A stretch of DNA of 64,000 nt from Rhizomys pruinosus (GCA_009823505.1 VZQC01004717.1:608823-672822); one strand, 5' to 3'; shown: positions 25,248-37,264, numbered from the stretch's first letter. Notes: generated by a model not told the origin, from the sequence alone. Numbers and translations are program-made.

Positions 25248-25462
25248 AGGTTGGGCTACAAAGATGGCTCAATGGTTGTTCTTCCAGAGGACCCAGGTTC
25301 AATTCCCAGTACCCACATGGTAGCTAATAACTGTCTGTAACTCCAGTTTCAGGTCATCCAACACCCTCTTCTGGCCTCTGTGGGGCATTGCACATACCTG
25401 GTGCAGTTACATACATTCAGGCAAAACACTTATACACATAAAGTAAAAATAATGAAATATTT
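25248..25462 (+). mobile_element. B2/B3-type SINE
   Basis: gttgggctacaaagatggctc start, small deletion in the tRNA-like part, tacacataaagtaaaaa end. Confidence 0.88.
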
Positions 25463-25539
25463 GAAAGCAAAAAGTTCAGATGAATGGTCTCAATTTTATT
25501 TTCTCTGTTTGCATACAAAAATAAGAATTACTATTTTTT

Positions 25540-25655
25540 TTTTCTAGGCATGGTAGCCACACACATACCACGGCACTGAGAAGGCTGGGGCAAGATCTCA
25601 AGTGTAAGGCCAATCTGAGCTATATGGTAAAACCTTGTCTCAAACAATAACAACA
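25540..25655 (+). mobile_element. Degenerate B1-like SINE
   Basis: ctaggcatggtagccacacac start and accttgtctcaaacaataa end. Confidence 0.6.
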
Positions 25656-26359
25656 AAACCCATAAATAATAGCTTTAAGGAAGCTACTAAGATTCACTAG
25701 AAAAAAAAAAGATGCTTAAAAACATTTTAAATTAGTGTAAATAATTCCATATATTTATCCATAAACCAATTATTTGAGTCATAATTTAATAAATGTAATT
25801 GTTTCTTATACTCAATGCCTCAGTAGTTTTAGAATAACCATCTACCTTATATTTTAGATCATCTAACAATGACTAAAAAAACCTTACTATTACTGATTTA
25901 AGACTTCCTGATTTCCAAATAGCAATTTTCCTTTGAAATTTAATGAACAAAGCTTCCTTCTCAATTTTAACTCAGAGTCCAATTCTAATTTATGGAAGGT
26001 ATAAAATATAAGAATTTACACTTTTTATTATCCAGTAAAATTACAGCATTATTTATTAGTTGGTGTTCACTGAACTCACAGTGTTCCTGTTCACAGTTTG
26101 GACAGGCTAATCTTTAGCATCTGGAACTACCTAGAGCAAGGAAAGACCTTTAGAGTCTCTGTCCAGCACACTAAGTACACATGGTTCCTTCCAGTTACTC
26201 CAATCATAGCAGCGGTGGGAACACCCATGACTGTGTACCTAGACAGTTCCAAACTCCTCCCTGCCATCATCTCCTTCATGTAGCCCTGTGATTTGCATTA
26301 TAGTAGACCTGTACAAACTCAACAAAAGGTAGCCAGTTCCTTGGATTTTTTTCAATGAC
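25656..26359. other. No recognised feature
   Basis: AT-rich sequence. The 61-codon frame at 26098-26283 has no recognisable family. Confidence 0.4.
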
Positions 26360-26543
26360 ATTTCATTTATTTGGCATGTTTAGATGTAGAAGGGCACACA
26401 TGTGCCATGGTGTTCGAGTGGAGGTCAGAGGATAATTTGATGGAGTCAGTTCTCTCTTTCCACCGTGTTCATCCCAAGGATTGAACTCAAGTTGTCAGGC
26501 TTCACAGGAAATGCTTCTACCCATTGAGCCATCTCCCTGACCC
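26360..26543 (-). mobile_element. B4/RSINE-like SINE, antisense
   Basis: gtggaggtcagaggataattt and 5' end ttgagccatctccctgaccc. Confidence 0.65.
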
Positions 26544-26871
26544 TTCGGATCATTGTTTAGGAGACTGGATATACTCAGTGTAACGTCCTCTTATAATAAT
26601 CCACAATTATACCCTTAACTTAGTATTGAGCTGCATTTAATTTTTGAGCAATATCTCTATATGATACTAAGAATATTGAGCATTATTTATTTATATATCT
26701 ATTAAAGAAAGGGTTTAAGTAAAAGCTCTAAAATCAAGAATTACATTTCTCTATCTCCCCTACCCTGTTCCTCAGCCCTAACCCCAGCTACCACACAGAA
26801 ATTGGGTTTCATTTTACATGAAAGAGTAAAATATATGAAAATAATTTTCTATTTTATTTAATATTCTTTTT

Positions 26872-27020
26872 AATTTTTTTTTTTTTTTTTTTTTTTTTGG
26901 TCTTTTCGAGACAGGGTCCCTAGGAACTACATGTAGCCAGGCTGGCCTTGAACTCACAAAGATCCGCCTGCCTCGCCTCCCAAGTGCTAGGATTAAGGTG
27001 TGCGCCATCGCGCCCGGCTT
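26872..27020 (-). mobile_element. B1 SINE, antisense
   Basis: T run, ggtcttttcgagacagggtc, and gtgcgccatcgcgcccggc at the element's 5' end. Confidence 0.92.
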
Positions 27021-27330
27021 TCTTTTTAAATTTTATTGAAGTTTTGTGCCATTTATACATTTCTCAGTTCAAATCAAATCTAGACCCATGCCCCCCCACC
27101 CCACCAGAGCTCATGCATTCTGCCAAACACGTTTTTCATCTTTTTCTCAGTCTCTCTCAAAATTCTCGATTCAGAAATTTACTGTTTCAAGCAGAAGTTC
27201 ACCATTTCAGTCAGTTCTTTGACCAAGTCTTCCTGTTTTTGTTGCTGCTGTTGTTATTCCTTCCAATACGTATCACTCCAAAATATGCATATATGCATGC
27301 CACATATATCATAGGTTTAATATTCTATTT
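27021..27330 (-). mobile_element. LINE-1 3' UTR, antisense
   Basis: Reverse complement of the L1 3' end at 36560-36880: aattttattgaagttttgtgc, a G/C-homopolymer-rich box, then a poly-purine segment. 5'-truncated. Confidence 0.7.
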
Positions 27331-27585
27331 AATAATTCAATTTCTAATTTGTCTCATGAAAGGTTTTTCTGAAAAGTACTTCAGGCTTATTGATATGTTA
27401 ATTTCACTAAGAATAACTACAATGATGGGGCCTTACACAGGTGTATGTAGAACTTCAAACCAAAAAGCTTTAAATGTGTAGGGCTGCTTAGCAGCATCTG
27501 TTAAAATGCATGTAAATCTGATATCTAAAAAGTAGGTAGAGAATCAATCTGTTTTCTTTTTCTTCAACAGTTCATCTGTCTTTTT
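27331..27585. other. No recognised feature
   Basis: AT-rich spacer ending at the B2 target site. Confidence 0.4.
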
Positions 27586-27829
27586 TTTTTTTATTAATTT
27601 TATTTATTTCTGAATGTGTGAATGTCCTGTCTGCATGCAAGTTTGTGCACCCGTGTCGTGCAATGCCGCGGAGGTCAGAAGAGGGTGTCGGATTCCCCTG
27701 GAACTGGAGTTCTCCTGGAATCGGAGTTTCAGACGGTTCTCGGCTGCCATGTGGGTGCTGGGGATCGAACCCGGGTCCTCTGCAAGAGCGGTCGGCGCTC
27801 TTAACCGCTAAGCCATCTCTCCAGCCCCC
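27586..27829 (-). mobile_element. B2/B3-type SINE, antisense, young
   Basis: Near-consensus copy read as ggggctggagagatggct on the minus strand, flanked by agttcatctgtcttttt. Three overlapping plus-strand open frames are read through it. Confidence 0.95.
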
Positions 27830-28485
27830 AGTTCATCTGTCTTTTTAGAAAGATAAAATTTCTTAAGTAACTTTAAAATCTTCATTTGAAATTTAAAACA
27901 TGCCAAGGCACAAAAATGTTTGTTTTTATATAAGCTCCTTTGAAAATAAAATACCCACTGCATTCATGTACTGAGTAGTTACAACTGATAATACACATTA
28001 TAGATACCTGCATCTATGTGCACATAAAACCTGACTATATTATTTTAATAGTGAGACTGCCTATATAGAGTAAATGGCACAGTAAATGTTCAGCTATTGT
28101 GAATGGTTATTTCCATTTTATAGTCAGTTATATGTCTTCATTGTTTTGCAAATGTAGGCATCTGTAGTCAACAGCATTGCTCTACAATAAGCACTCATAA
28201 TTATGTTGTACATGAACAAACAGCACTTATAAACATATCTTATGCATTTCTTAGGAACAAGTCGAGAGAAATAGCAGTCATAACCTGCTAAACCACTATG
28301 TAAAATAGTTGCTTTCTACTGATAACATTTTTGCTTCTACCACTTCAGATTAGTACTTTTCATTGGAGAATTTATAAGTATGCAGGAAACATCTGATACC
28401 CACTAGCCAGTATTTATAGTCCAACATATGTCTGTTTTCTATAACTTATGAGATACCAAATAATGATGCAAACCTATTACAACAT

Positions 28486-28487
<2 letters not shown>
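27830..28487. other. No recognised feature
   Basis: AT-rich sequence without recognised repeat or exon. Confidence 0.4.
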
Positions 28488-28528
<41 letters not shown>

Positions 28529-28531
28529 CGC
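28488..28531 (+). repeat. (TG)n(CG)n alternating purine-pyrimidine tract
   Basis: About 16 TG units run straight into five CG units, a classical Z-DNA-prone composition. Confidence 0.97.
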
Positions 28532-28890
28532 ATGTGGTGTATCTCTGTCTCTGTCTCTGGTGGGTTGTGCATGTGTGGAAGGGGAGTGGATGCAAACACA
28601 TGTGGGTGTGGTGACCAGAGGTTGACAGAGGGCATCTTTCTCCATCACTCTCCACCTCATTTTTGAGACTGGATCTCTTACTGAATTTGGAACTCACTGA
28701 CTGGCTAGGGCTGAAAAGTTCCGGGGACCCACTTGCCTCCACCTCCATCCCCACCTCTTCCCCTCACCTCTGTCCCCAACCCCCAGACCCGGGACTTACA
28801 TGGGTGCTGGAGATCCAAACCCAGGTCCTCATACTCACATGCTGCATGGCAGGCACTTTACTCCTCAGGCCATCATTGCAACCACTGAGT
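28532..28890 (-). mobile_element. B4/RSINE-like SINE, antisense
   Basis: Contains gaccagaggttgacag next to the CA/TG tract and a tRNA-like end with gggtgctggagatccaaac. Confidence 0.55.
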
Positions 28891-28933
28891 GTGCTTCTTC
28901 ATCCTAGAACCTTGTGCTTCTTTCAGTTTTTGA

Positions 28934-28936
<3 letters not shown>

Positions 28937-28978
<42 letters not shown>
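28937..28978 (+). repeat. (TG)n microsatellite
   Basis: Uninterrupted alternating TG, followed by a short RSINE-like remnant. Confidence 0.97.
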
Positions 28979-28979
<1 letters not shown>

Positions 28980-29060
28980 TACGCACTATTGGGCATGTAT
29001 GGAGGCAGACTCAAATCATCAGACTCGCGCCTGGCATTTCACCAGCAGCCCATGTGCTTC

Positions 29061-29890
29061 TTGATTAGTTGCCAGTAATACATTTTTATTTCCATTTTGT
29101 TACGGATTCAATTGTGTAAGTTTAGGTATTTTCCCCAGCAAAATCTTAAAAAAAAAAAAACCTGAGCTATATTCTTGACAGGCTTTGTTCTAAGTTAATA
29201 TTTGTGCAGCTTCTGAAACTAACTGTTGGGGAAAGGGAATCTACTGAACTGAGAAAAAGCTTGAGCTATCATATCTTAGACCTTTGAAGTATCAAAATTA
29301 AAATGTGGTAAAGTGGTTTAAAATACCCTAAAGCTGGTCCCCACCCCCCAGAGACTCTGGTTCAACTGCCTAGGGTAGGACACAGTCAATGCAACTTATT
29401 CAAAGCAGACAGATCATTCTAACGTGAGGACAGGGCTGAGGACCCACTGATAAGATCAAACAAGAGTCACATGAAAAAATCCCAGAAAGCAGACGACAAT
29501 GTAGGAGTCTGAAGATCTTCCATGGAAATTACCTCATTCATGCCAATTTGGAAATCAGTAGTGTCAAACTAAATAAACAAAGAAAAATGCAAGGGAAATT
29601 CAATACTGAATTTAAAAACCCAAGATATCTCATAATGGGTCAAACCAGCAAACCATCTTTCTGATCTGGGAAGGGACCCAGCAGACTTCCTCCTTCCGCC
29701 CAACTCTGGGTTCTTCTTGCTTCAGAATCTCATTCTAGACTAAATAAACTTATCCTTTAAAAAAAAAATCTCTCCTGCTCTCTCCTGAATCTCTCTCGCC
29801 AATGTTTAAATCTTTCACTCTTGATCTGGCAAGATGATTCAGTGAACAACAGTGTTTGCTGCCAAGTCGAACAACCTAAGTTCAATCCTG
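29061..29890. other. No recognised feature
   Basis: Mixed-composition intergenic sequence. No repeat or exon recognised. Confidence 0.4.
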
Positions 29891-30299
29891 CTCTAGTTTG
29901 ATTTCTGTTGCTATGATAAAATGCTCTGACAAAAAAACAACTTAGGGAAGACAGGTTTGTTTCACTTATAACTCCAGGTTACAGTCTGTTATCGTGAGGA
30001 AGCTAAGGCAGGAACTTCAGAAGCACCTCAGCCACAGTCAAGAGCAGAAAGAGTAAACACACAAACCCCTCCTTGCTCGTTGCTTACGCTCAGCTACCTT
30101 TATTCACTCTTAACAGTTCAAGGCCCTGCCTGAGGAATGGTCCTGCCCACAGGGGGCTGTGTCATCCTACATCAACTAATAATCAGAATAATCCCCACCG
30201 ACGTGCACATAGGCCTACTTGATGTAGATAATTCCTCATTAAAACTCTCTTCCCAGCTGATTCTAGATTGGGTGAAGTTGACAGTTAAAACTAACCAGC
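29891..30299 (+). repeat. URR1-like repeat, split by retroelement copy 2
   Basis: Starts tctagtttgatttctgttgc; its end (gaagttgacagttaaaact) is interrupted by the insertion at 30300 and resumes after it at 31004. Confidence 0.6.
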
Positions 30300-30990
30300 T
30301 GCAGCAGTGTCAGTCATATGCCCATATATCCCAAATCTAATTGGCTATTGGCTCTCTCCTTGGAGGAATAACCCATGGCTGATGCCACAAGCTTACATCC
30401 TCTAGTAGTTAGGAGATGTTATAAGCCACAGTAAGACCCTGTCATATTTTACAGGAAAAAATGTAATTCATAGATTAACATACCATCCAAATATCTGTGT
30501 CTATACCAAAGTAACCTACCATAACAATTAGTACTGTTTAAATACCTATATATCTAAATGCCTGTGCTTCATTAGTAGGACTGAAAGGTTATTCCTGAAC
30601 AAACTGTCAGCCCGTGAAAGGAAACAGCCAGAATTGACCAGAGTCCAAAATGACAGCTCCAGAGAAAGTAGACTGTTTTGCTTCTCGTCCACCTGTGCCC
30701 CTTTTCTAAGCCTAGGGAACAATCTGCGGAAGAGGGGGCATGGTATAATGTAAGGGCTGTGATTGGGGTGAATGGTGAAACTACAGCAAATAGACTGGAC
30801 ACTTATTTGATCAACTTGATTGAACATACAAGCCCGCCAGCTGGATGGTGGGACCCCTGGGCTGTGTGGGTTTGGGCACAACTGCTTGCAAATTGGTTTT
30901 ACATGAAGGATGCTTGTACTCATAAATTATTACTTATTGTTAAAAAATGAAAAATAAATAAAAATAAAAATAACTAATCATGAAAAAGAA
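30300..30990 (+). mobile_element. Poly(A)-tailed retroelement, copy 2, with perfect target-site duplication
   Basis: A 691-bp, 5'-truncated copy of the element at 18808-19990, in the opposite orientation. It ends in an A-rich tail and is flanked by aaaactaaccagc at 30287-30299 and 30991-31003. The frames at 30546-30923 are shadows of the repeat. The body has no recognised protein domain. Confidence 0.88.
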
Positions 30991-31003
30991 AAAACTAACC
31001 AGC

Positions 31004-31488
31004 ACAGATTCCCTGGACCTATACTGTAGAAGAGAACCATAAGTTGTACTAGCTCCACAGGCACACTGTGCCACATACAAACATATAATAAAAAAACAAG
31101 TAAGTAAATGTAATAAACCAAAAACGTATTTTAGTATCTTCTCCATCTTAAGCCACACATCCCTCCACCTGTATTATCACCCTTGCCCTGAGTCATATTT
31201 TATCTGTCTCAGTGTGCAAAACATACCATCAGTGCAACTACCAACCCAGAATCCCCTCACAATAAATCATCAAGTTCTCCTACAACATTCCCTTTGAAAA
31301 AAAGTCTCTCAAGCATGTACCTGTCTCCACTGCTACCTACCTGAGTCTAGGCAGCACTGTCCTTGTACTGCATGAGAAGAGCCTCATCATTTTGTAGCCC
31401 CAGATCCAGACCTGTCCTTTCTCTGAGCCACTGTCATAATGTTACAATGACCAGTCCTTCAGGAAGGTTACTAAACCATGCTTTAGGA
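31004..31488. other. No recognised feature
   Basis: Intergenic sequence after the copy-2 insertion. Nothing firm. Confidence 0.4.
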
Positions 31489-31493
31489 TGCGT

Positions 31494-31518
31494 GTTTGTG
31501 TGTGTGTGTGTGTGTGTG
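31494..31518 (+). repeat. Short (TG)n microsatellite
   Basis: Alternating TG just upstream of a B1. Confidence 0.9.
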
Positions 31519-31554
31519 CGATTTTTTATTTTTATTTTACTTTATTTATTTGAT

Positions 31555-31680
31555 CTTTTTTAGACAGGGTCTCCCTATAGCCCTAGCTGGTCTGGAACTG
31601 GCTATGTAGACCAGGCTGGCCTTGAACTAACAAAAGATCTGCCTGCCTCTGCCTCTCCCTCCCAAGAATGCTTTAGATTT
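31555..31680 (-). mobile_element. B1 SINE, antisense, truncated
   Basis: tttttagacagggtctccc and gtagaccaggctggccttg. Lacks the usual gtgccaccac end. Confidence 0.88.
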
Positions 31681-31889
31681 TTTTCATGTGAAGCACATCT
31701 TTTCTCATAGGATTTGAAGGAAAACAAATAGACACAAAAGCACCAAACAACTGCAAATTATAATAAATGATAGGGTTTGGTTTATTAATGTTCACATATT
31801 TAATAATTTTACTACTGACAGTAGGGAAGGAAACACTCTAATTACTAAAGGACTAAATCAAAGGGCCTGTAAACTTATTTAATCTGGGC

Positions 31890-32180
31890 TCCATCAAGAT
31901 TCCGGGCTCAGCCTCCACCCACCAACCTTGCTCTTAGCGCATGCCTTCATAATATTGGTCCCTTTATCTGGAACATTCTCCTGGCCCCACTTGGTCAACT
32001 AACTCCCGCTTACCTTCAAGTTCTGGCTTAGACTTCTGCTCTGACTCCCCAACCCAGGCATCAGGTTTTCCAGGCTTATTGTGCAACTTCATGGTGTACT
32101 GACTGCATTTGCAACTGTTCATTCTTTGATCTTCCTTCCCAGTAGCCCCCTATGAGCCCCCAGAAGATCTCTAGAATTTC
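31890..32180 (+). mobile_element. Possible L2 ancient LINE fragment
   Basis: Contains ctggaacattctcctggccc followed by taccttcaagttctggct and a ctctgactcccc segment, the order seen in mammalian L2 3' ends. Old and diverged. Confidence 0.45.
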
Positions 32181-32429
32181 AATTAGCACAATGACTAGGA
32201 TAACATAGACCATCAAATATTTGGCAACTGACACGACTGGAAACTACTTTTACACATGGCTCCAGTGTGAATTGGTCAGGCTGGTATTTCTATTACTGTA
32301 TTTCCTTGTTTCGCCAATCAGAAAGGCTATAACTTAGAGGAAGAAAAAGTACCTTCATTTTCACTTCTAATAAAACCACTCTAATTTTTATAGAGGTGAT
32401 AGAATATTATTAGTTCTATTTCTCTATTA

Positions 32430-32590
32430 GGAATTTTTTTATTTTTGGTCTTTTCGAGACAGGCTCTCCCTGTAGCCCCAGCTGTCCTGGAACTCACTCT
32501 GTAGACCAGGCTGACCTTGAACTTACAAAGATCCACCTGCCTCTGTCCCCCAAGTGCTAGGATTAAAGGCGTGCGCCACCACGCCCGACA
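32430..32590 (-). mobile_element. B1 SINE, antisense, with target-site duplication
   Basis: ggtcttttcgagacaggctc to cgtgcgccaccacgcccg. The word ctattaggaa occurs on both sides. Confidence 0.93.
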
Positions 32591-32801
32591 TTCTATTAGG
32601 AAATTTTATATTGAAAGGAAAGGATGATTTGTTCCCCATCTTTGAATATAACTACTAATTCTTAGAATTTTTTATTAAATTCATTACCTTATACCTGCAT
32701 ACATTTGCTTCTTCTGATCAATTGAAGTGATGAGAAAAGATTGCCAAGATTATCTCTCCAAGAGTGTATTATGCTTACTACTTCCACAAAAGGTAAAACT
32801 A

Positions 32802-33022
32802 GGAAAGGACCCGGGTTCGATTCCCAGCACCCACATGGCAGCTAAGAACCATCTTAGGCCAGGCATGGTGGCACACACCTTTAGTCCCAGCACTGAGGAG
32901 GCAGAGGCAAGTGGATCTCTCTGAGTTCAAGGCCAGCCTTGTCTACATACCAAGTTCTAGGCCCAGGTAGGGCCCCTAGGAGACCCTGTCTCAAAACACA
33001 CAAACAAACAAACAAACAAAAA
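32802..33022 (+). mobile_element. B2 fragment followed by a B1 SINE
   Basis: A 56-bp tRNA-like B2 piece (acccgggttcgattcccagc) is joined to a B1 (32858 on), which ends in (AAAC)n. Confidence 0.85.
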
Positions 33023-33193
33023 CTAGCAATCTCTACTTAAACTGTTGCATCTTCAGGATGAAGTCTTTACACATTGTTTCTGCTCCTTATGCCAGTTTTC
33101 TAATAGTTTTCATTAAACTATTCTTCAATCTCAAAGTACCAAGAAGCGCTCAGTTTTCTTCTGACTAGGAAAGACCTTATGGGCTGTCAAGTT
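33023..33193. other. No recognised feature
   Basis: Short spacer with no repeat identified. Confidence 0.4.
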
Positions 33194-33375
33194 TACTTAG
33201 GGGGGTGAACACATTTGCCACCAAGCCTGACTACCTGAGTTTGGTCCCCAGGACCCTTATAATGGAAGAAAAGAAACTTTCACAAGTTTTCATCTGACTG
33301 CACATGAGCTATGGCATGCATGAACCCTCATGCACACACCCACAAGTACACAAATAATAAACTAATAAAAATCTT
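33194..33375 (+). mobile_element. tRNA-derived SINE (B4/RSINE class)
   Basis: cccaagcctga-like box (gccaccaagcctgactacc), catgcacacacccac and an AATAAA-rich tail. Confidence 0.6.
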
Positions 33376-34131
33376 ATAAAAAACAGAACTTGTATTACTT
33401 AAAGGCTTGATACATTCATTGTATATAATAAAATCAAAACTAAAAGGCAAGAATACTGATGTAAAAAGTTTTATAAATCTTTATTTTTACACGTAAATTT
33501 TTCAAGAAGCAAGCTTTTTCTCTGAGCTAGTACGAGATAACAACTAGTTTTCCATTTGAAAGAACATGTCCCACAATGAACAGGACCCCAATGGCTCAGG
33601 AAATAGTGGGAAAAAATTGACAAATGAGATTGTAAGAAATTAAAAATCTTCTCTATAGCAAAGGAAACAATTACTAGAGTGAGGAGGGGCCTAGAAGATG
33701 GAAAAAAATCTTTGCCAGACAAAGCGAATCAATATCCAGTAGACATAAAATGATTTGAAAAGTTAAACAGCAAGAGTAAGTATCTAGTCAATAAGTGAAT
33801 AAATGAGTTGAACAGTTTTAAAGGAAATATAAATTTTCAATAAGTATATGAAAAAATATTCAACTATTTAGTCACCAGGGAAATACAAATCAAAACTACA
33901 TTGAGATTCCACCACATCCATCAATATAGTTATCAAGAAATAAGTAGCAAATTCCGATAAGAATGTAGGGGGGAAAAGTAACACATATCCTTGAGAATGT
34001 GAATTATTGCAAGCACTACTGAAATCAGTATGAAGTTCCTCAAAACCTAAAAGTAGAACTACTGTATGACCCAGCTATGCCACTCCTAGGGGGTATCTTC
34101 AGGAAACCAAGCGAGCACTCAATAAAGACAC

Positions 34132-34680
34132 TTGCTTCTTTTCCTATTGCTGAGATTAAAATACTCTAACAAAAGCAACTTAAGGGGGAAAGGGTGTTAT
34201 CCTGGCTCACTGTTCAAGAGTCCAATCTGTCATGTGGCAGGTCAAGGCAGACAGAGGGTGAAGCAGCTGGCCTCATTGCATCTATAATCAGGAATAGAGA
34301 GGGGTAAACACACGCTCCTTTTCATACTTGCATAGTCCCAAATCCCAGCTGGGGACAGTACTTCTTACACTGGGCATGTCTTCCCTTTTCTTTTTTTTTA
34401 AAATTATATTTTTTTTATGTGTATGAATGTACTGTCTGCACATAGGTTTGTGCACCAGTGTCATGCAAAGCCATGTGGGTGCTGGGGATCAAACGGGGTC
34501 CTCTGCAAGAGCAGTCAGTGCTCTTAACCACTAGGCCATCTCTCCAGCCCCATGTCTTCCCTTTTTAAGGAATCAAGATAATCTCCCACAGGCTTGCCCA
34601 GAGGTCTGTCTCCAAGGCCAGCTCTGAAGCCTGTCTGCCAGGGGACTCAAGATTTTGTCAGTTGACAAGAAGCACTAACC
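34132..34680 (+). repeat. URR1-like repeat with internal B2
   Basis: Starts gcttcttttcctattgctgag and ends near ttgacaagaagcactaacc. Interrupted by a B2, with catgtcttccctttt repeated on both sides of it. Confidence 0.6.
34388..34550 (-). mobile_element. B2/B3-type SINE, antisense, internally deleted
   Basis: gtactgtctgcacataggt to aggccatctctccagcccc. The central body is missing. Confidence 0.9.
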
Positions 34681-34921
34681 ATAATATTTGTGTATCTTTG
34701 TTTCTTGTGGCAAGAGATGAAACCAATCTAAGTACCCATAAACAAACAAAGAAAATGTATATGTACATGATGGAATATTATGCCTCCATAAAGAACAAGA
34801 TTATGTATGTCATTTGCAGAAAAATGAATGGAAATGGAAATCGGATAAAGTAAAAAAGCCAGACTGAGAAATAGAAAGACATTATTCCTTTCATATGCAA
34901 CTTTTAGATTAAAAACTACAT

Positions 34922-35090
34922 CAGGCCAGGCATGGTGGCTCATGCCTGTAATCCTAGCATTCGGGAGGCAGAGGCAGGCGGATCTCTGTGAGTTCAAGGC
35001 AAGCCTAGTCTACATAGAGAGCTCCAGGCCAGCTGGGACTAAAAGTGATACCCTGTTTCAAAAATACAAAAATACAAAAAAAAAAAAAAA
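34922..35090 (+). mobile_element. B1 SINE
   Basis: ggccaggcatggtggctcatg start. The short flank actacatca or atacatca occurs on both sides. Confidence 0.93.
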
Positions 35091-35364
35091 ATACATCAAA
35101 GTAGAAGGGAGACGATAGAGTAAGTTATTCTAAGACACATGTAAGTATGAAGGTAAAATATGGGACACTATACAGCCACCTGTGTGGAGGAAAACTGCCA
35201 AAAAGTTTGGTAAATTTTAACCTATTCTGGTGGACACACAAAATCAAAATATTAATCTCTCTCCTTAATGAGAAGAACCAGTGACTAAGGTTCCAAAGGA
35301 AACTATGATCACTCGATAGTGACTTTATACAGCTATTTTGACTTTGTATACTTCCTACCCATGA

Positions 35365-35367
<3 letters not shown>

Positions 35368-35399
<32 letters not shown>
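35368..35399 (+). repeat. (CA)n microsatellite
   Basis: Uninterrupted alternating AC. Confidence 0.97.
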
Positions 35400-35401
<2 letters not shown>

Positions 35402-35781
35402 GATCCTTACACTGAAATAGCCTATGTTGTGGGATGGTGGGTGGCTTGTGCTTTTTATGCATTCTGTAATTATACTCAGCTTGTTATTGTCATATTATTT
35501 TTTTGTCATACTATTTTAAAGAAGAAATTGCTGAAAAGGACATGGAGGTCATTCCAGATAAGAAAGCATGTGATTAAGACCTGGACTGTAGTATGAAGTG
35601 GGAGATTAGGCCATGATAGACAAGCCTAAAAACAGCAGACTTTTGTAACATAATGCCTAACAGAAAAGTCAGCACCAATGCTTACTGAATGGCTAAATTC
35701 TCAGGGCCTTTAATTTTAGACAAATCATTTAAACTTTTCACAGCATTAAAGCAGAAAATGATTTTTAAATCTTAGACTACT
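35400..35781. other. No recognised feature
   Basis: AT-rich spacer. Confidence 0.4.
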
Positions 35782-35920
35782 TGAGGTGTAGTGATATACA
35801 CCTTTAATCCCAGCACTTGGGAGGCAAAGATAGACCCATCTCTAGAGATGGCCAGCCTGGTCTCCCTCGTGAGTTCCAGCTGGGGCTAGAGGGAGACCTA
35901 GTTAAAAAAACAAAAACAAA
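35782..35920 (+). mobile_element. B1 SINE, diverged
   Basis: ttgaggtgtagtgatatacac start and agttccagctggggctag. Confidence 0.83.
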
Positions 35921-36050
35921 AAACCCCAGCACCACTTAGAATACTAAGATTTGTCTAACAGGGTAGAGTGGGGCTGTTGAGGAAGCAGATGAACCAACTC
36001 TAGCTGACAGGCATGCTACATGGTCAGATAATACTTAAAAGGCCTAAAGC

Positions 36051-36205
36051 TGGTGGGCGGGGGGCGGGGTTGGTGCACGCCTTTGATCCTAGCACTTGGG
36101 AGGCAGAGGCAGGTGGATCTTTGTGAGTTCAAGGCCAGCCTGGTCTACAGAATGAGTTCCAGGACAGCTGGGCTACAGGGAGACCCTGTCTCAAAAAGAC
36201 AAAAA
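36051..36205 (+). mobile_element. B1 SINE with target-site duplication
   Basis: gtgggcggggggcggggttg 5' variant start and ctcaaaaagac end. Flanked by aaaaggcctaaagct on both sides (about 36036 and 36206). Confidence 0.93.
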
Positions 36206-36249
36206 AAAAAGGCCTAAAGCTCTGTAGCTTTAAAAGCCAGTAATCCAAG

Positions 36250-36880
36250 TGTCCCTCAACAGATGAATGGATAACGAAAATGTAGTACATTGCCAGGCAT
36301 GGTGGTGCACTCCTTTAATCCCAGCACTCCAGAGGCAGAGGCAGGCAGATCTTTGTGAGTTCAAGGCCAGCCTGGTCTACATAGTGAGTTCCAGGACAGC
36401 CAGAGCTACAGGGAGACCCTGTCTCAAAAAACAAAAGCAAAACAAAAAAAAACATACATCAACTTGCTATATAATTTAGGTAGGAATGTAAAGTTATATT
36501 TATTTTTACCTGCATGCAACTTTACTATTAAAATGTGAATGCCTAAACATGTTCTGGAATTAACATAGTTTATTTTCAGACTTTATAATTTTGGTATATG
36601 TATGGAATGTATATATGCATATTTGGGATGAATATAAAATTAAGGGGAACAGCAACAAAAAGACTTGCTCAAAGAACTTACCCAAACAGTAAACTTCTGC
36701 ATCAAAAAAGTTAAAAAAAAAAAAAAAAGACTTGAGAAAAAGATGCAAGACAGGACTTAACATGTATGGCAGAATGCATGAGTACAGGGGTGGGGCATGG
36801 ATGGGGGAACAGGCATAAATTTGATTAAGAAATATTGTATGAAATGCACAAAAGCTCAATAAAAAAATTAAGGAAAAAAA
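36250..36880 (+). mobile_element. 5'-truncated LINE-1 with target-site duplication and internal B1
   Basis: The 3' end of ORF2 and 3' UTR of L1, ending aaagctcaataaaaaaa. It is flanked by 18-bp words beginning aaaagccagtaa and ending ccaag at 36232-36249 and 36881-36898, with one mismatch. A B1 lies at 36287-36455. Confidence 0.87.
36287..36455 (+). mobile_element. B1 SINE inside L1
   Basis: gccaggcatggtggtgcactc start. The 70-codon frame at 36267-36479 is a SINE read-through. Confidence 0.94.
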
Positions 36881-36898
36881 AAAAGCCAGTAACCCAAG

Positions 36899-37264
36899 AA
36901 CATGTGGTTTCTCCCCTAGATAGGCCAAGTGTTTTCAAAGCATTCTGATAGCACTGAATCATAGCTAATAAGTTATAAGACACCAAATCAAGCCAGTATA
37001 CACATACTACAATTTTTTTTCTCCTATAACAATTCTGTAAAAATCAGGATGAGGGTAGAGCTAAAGCAGGAACACCGGCCCTTCTACATAATCTCTGTAA
37101 AGCCAAATTCATGAGGAAGCCCAAAGGATGGACGCATAGGGAACAAATGACCTGAATGTAGACCTTTTTTTCCAGTTAAAGGTTCCCTACGGTTTCCAAG
37201 GGGGTTATGGGACCCACCAAAGGCTGTGGCCAACAGGGAGACAGTGGGGTACAGCTAGGACCCT
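36899..37264. other. No recognised feature
   Basis: Pre-insertion flank of the L1. Nothing recognised. Confidence 0.4.

Larger units (their letters stand above)
33480..34920 (+). mobile_element. LINE-1 ORF2 fragment split by a URR1-like repeat
   Basis: L1 ORF2 pieces at about 33600-34130 and 34690-34920, collinear and on the plus strand. The second piece has the gatggaatattatgcctcc phrase. Multiple stops. Confidence 0.75.

Noticed and set aside
26948..27481. 177-codon plus-strand frame
   Set aside because: Read through an antisense B1 and an antisense L1 3' UTR; not a gene.
27618..27848. Three overlapping frames in one place
   Set aside because: All are readings of a near-consensus antisense B2.
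30546..30923. 125-codon frame resembling the one at 19132-19389
   Set aside because: The similarity reflects shared repeat sequence (retroelement copies 1 and 2), not a conserved protein. The frames differ in extent and are interrupted.
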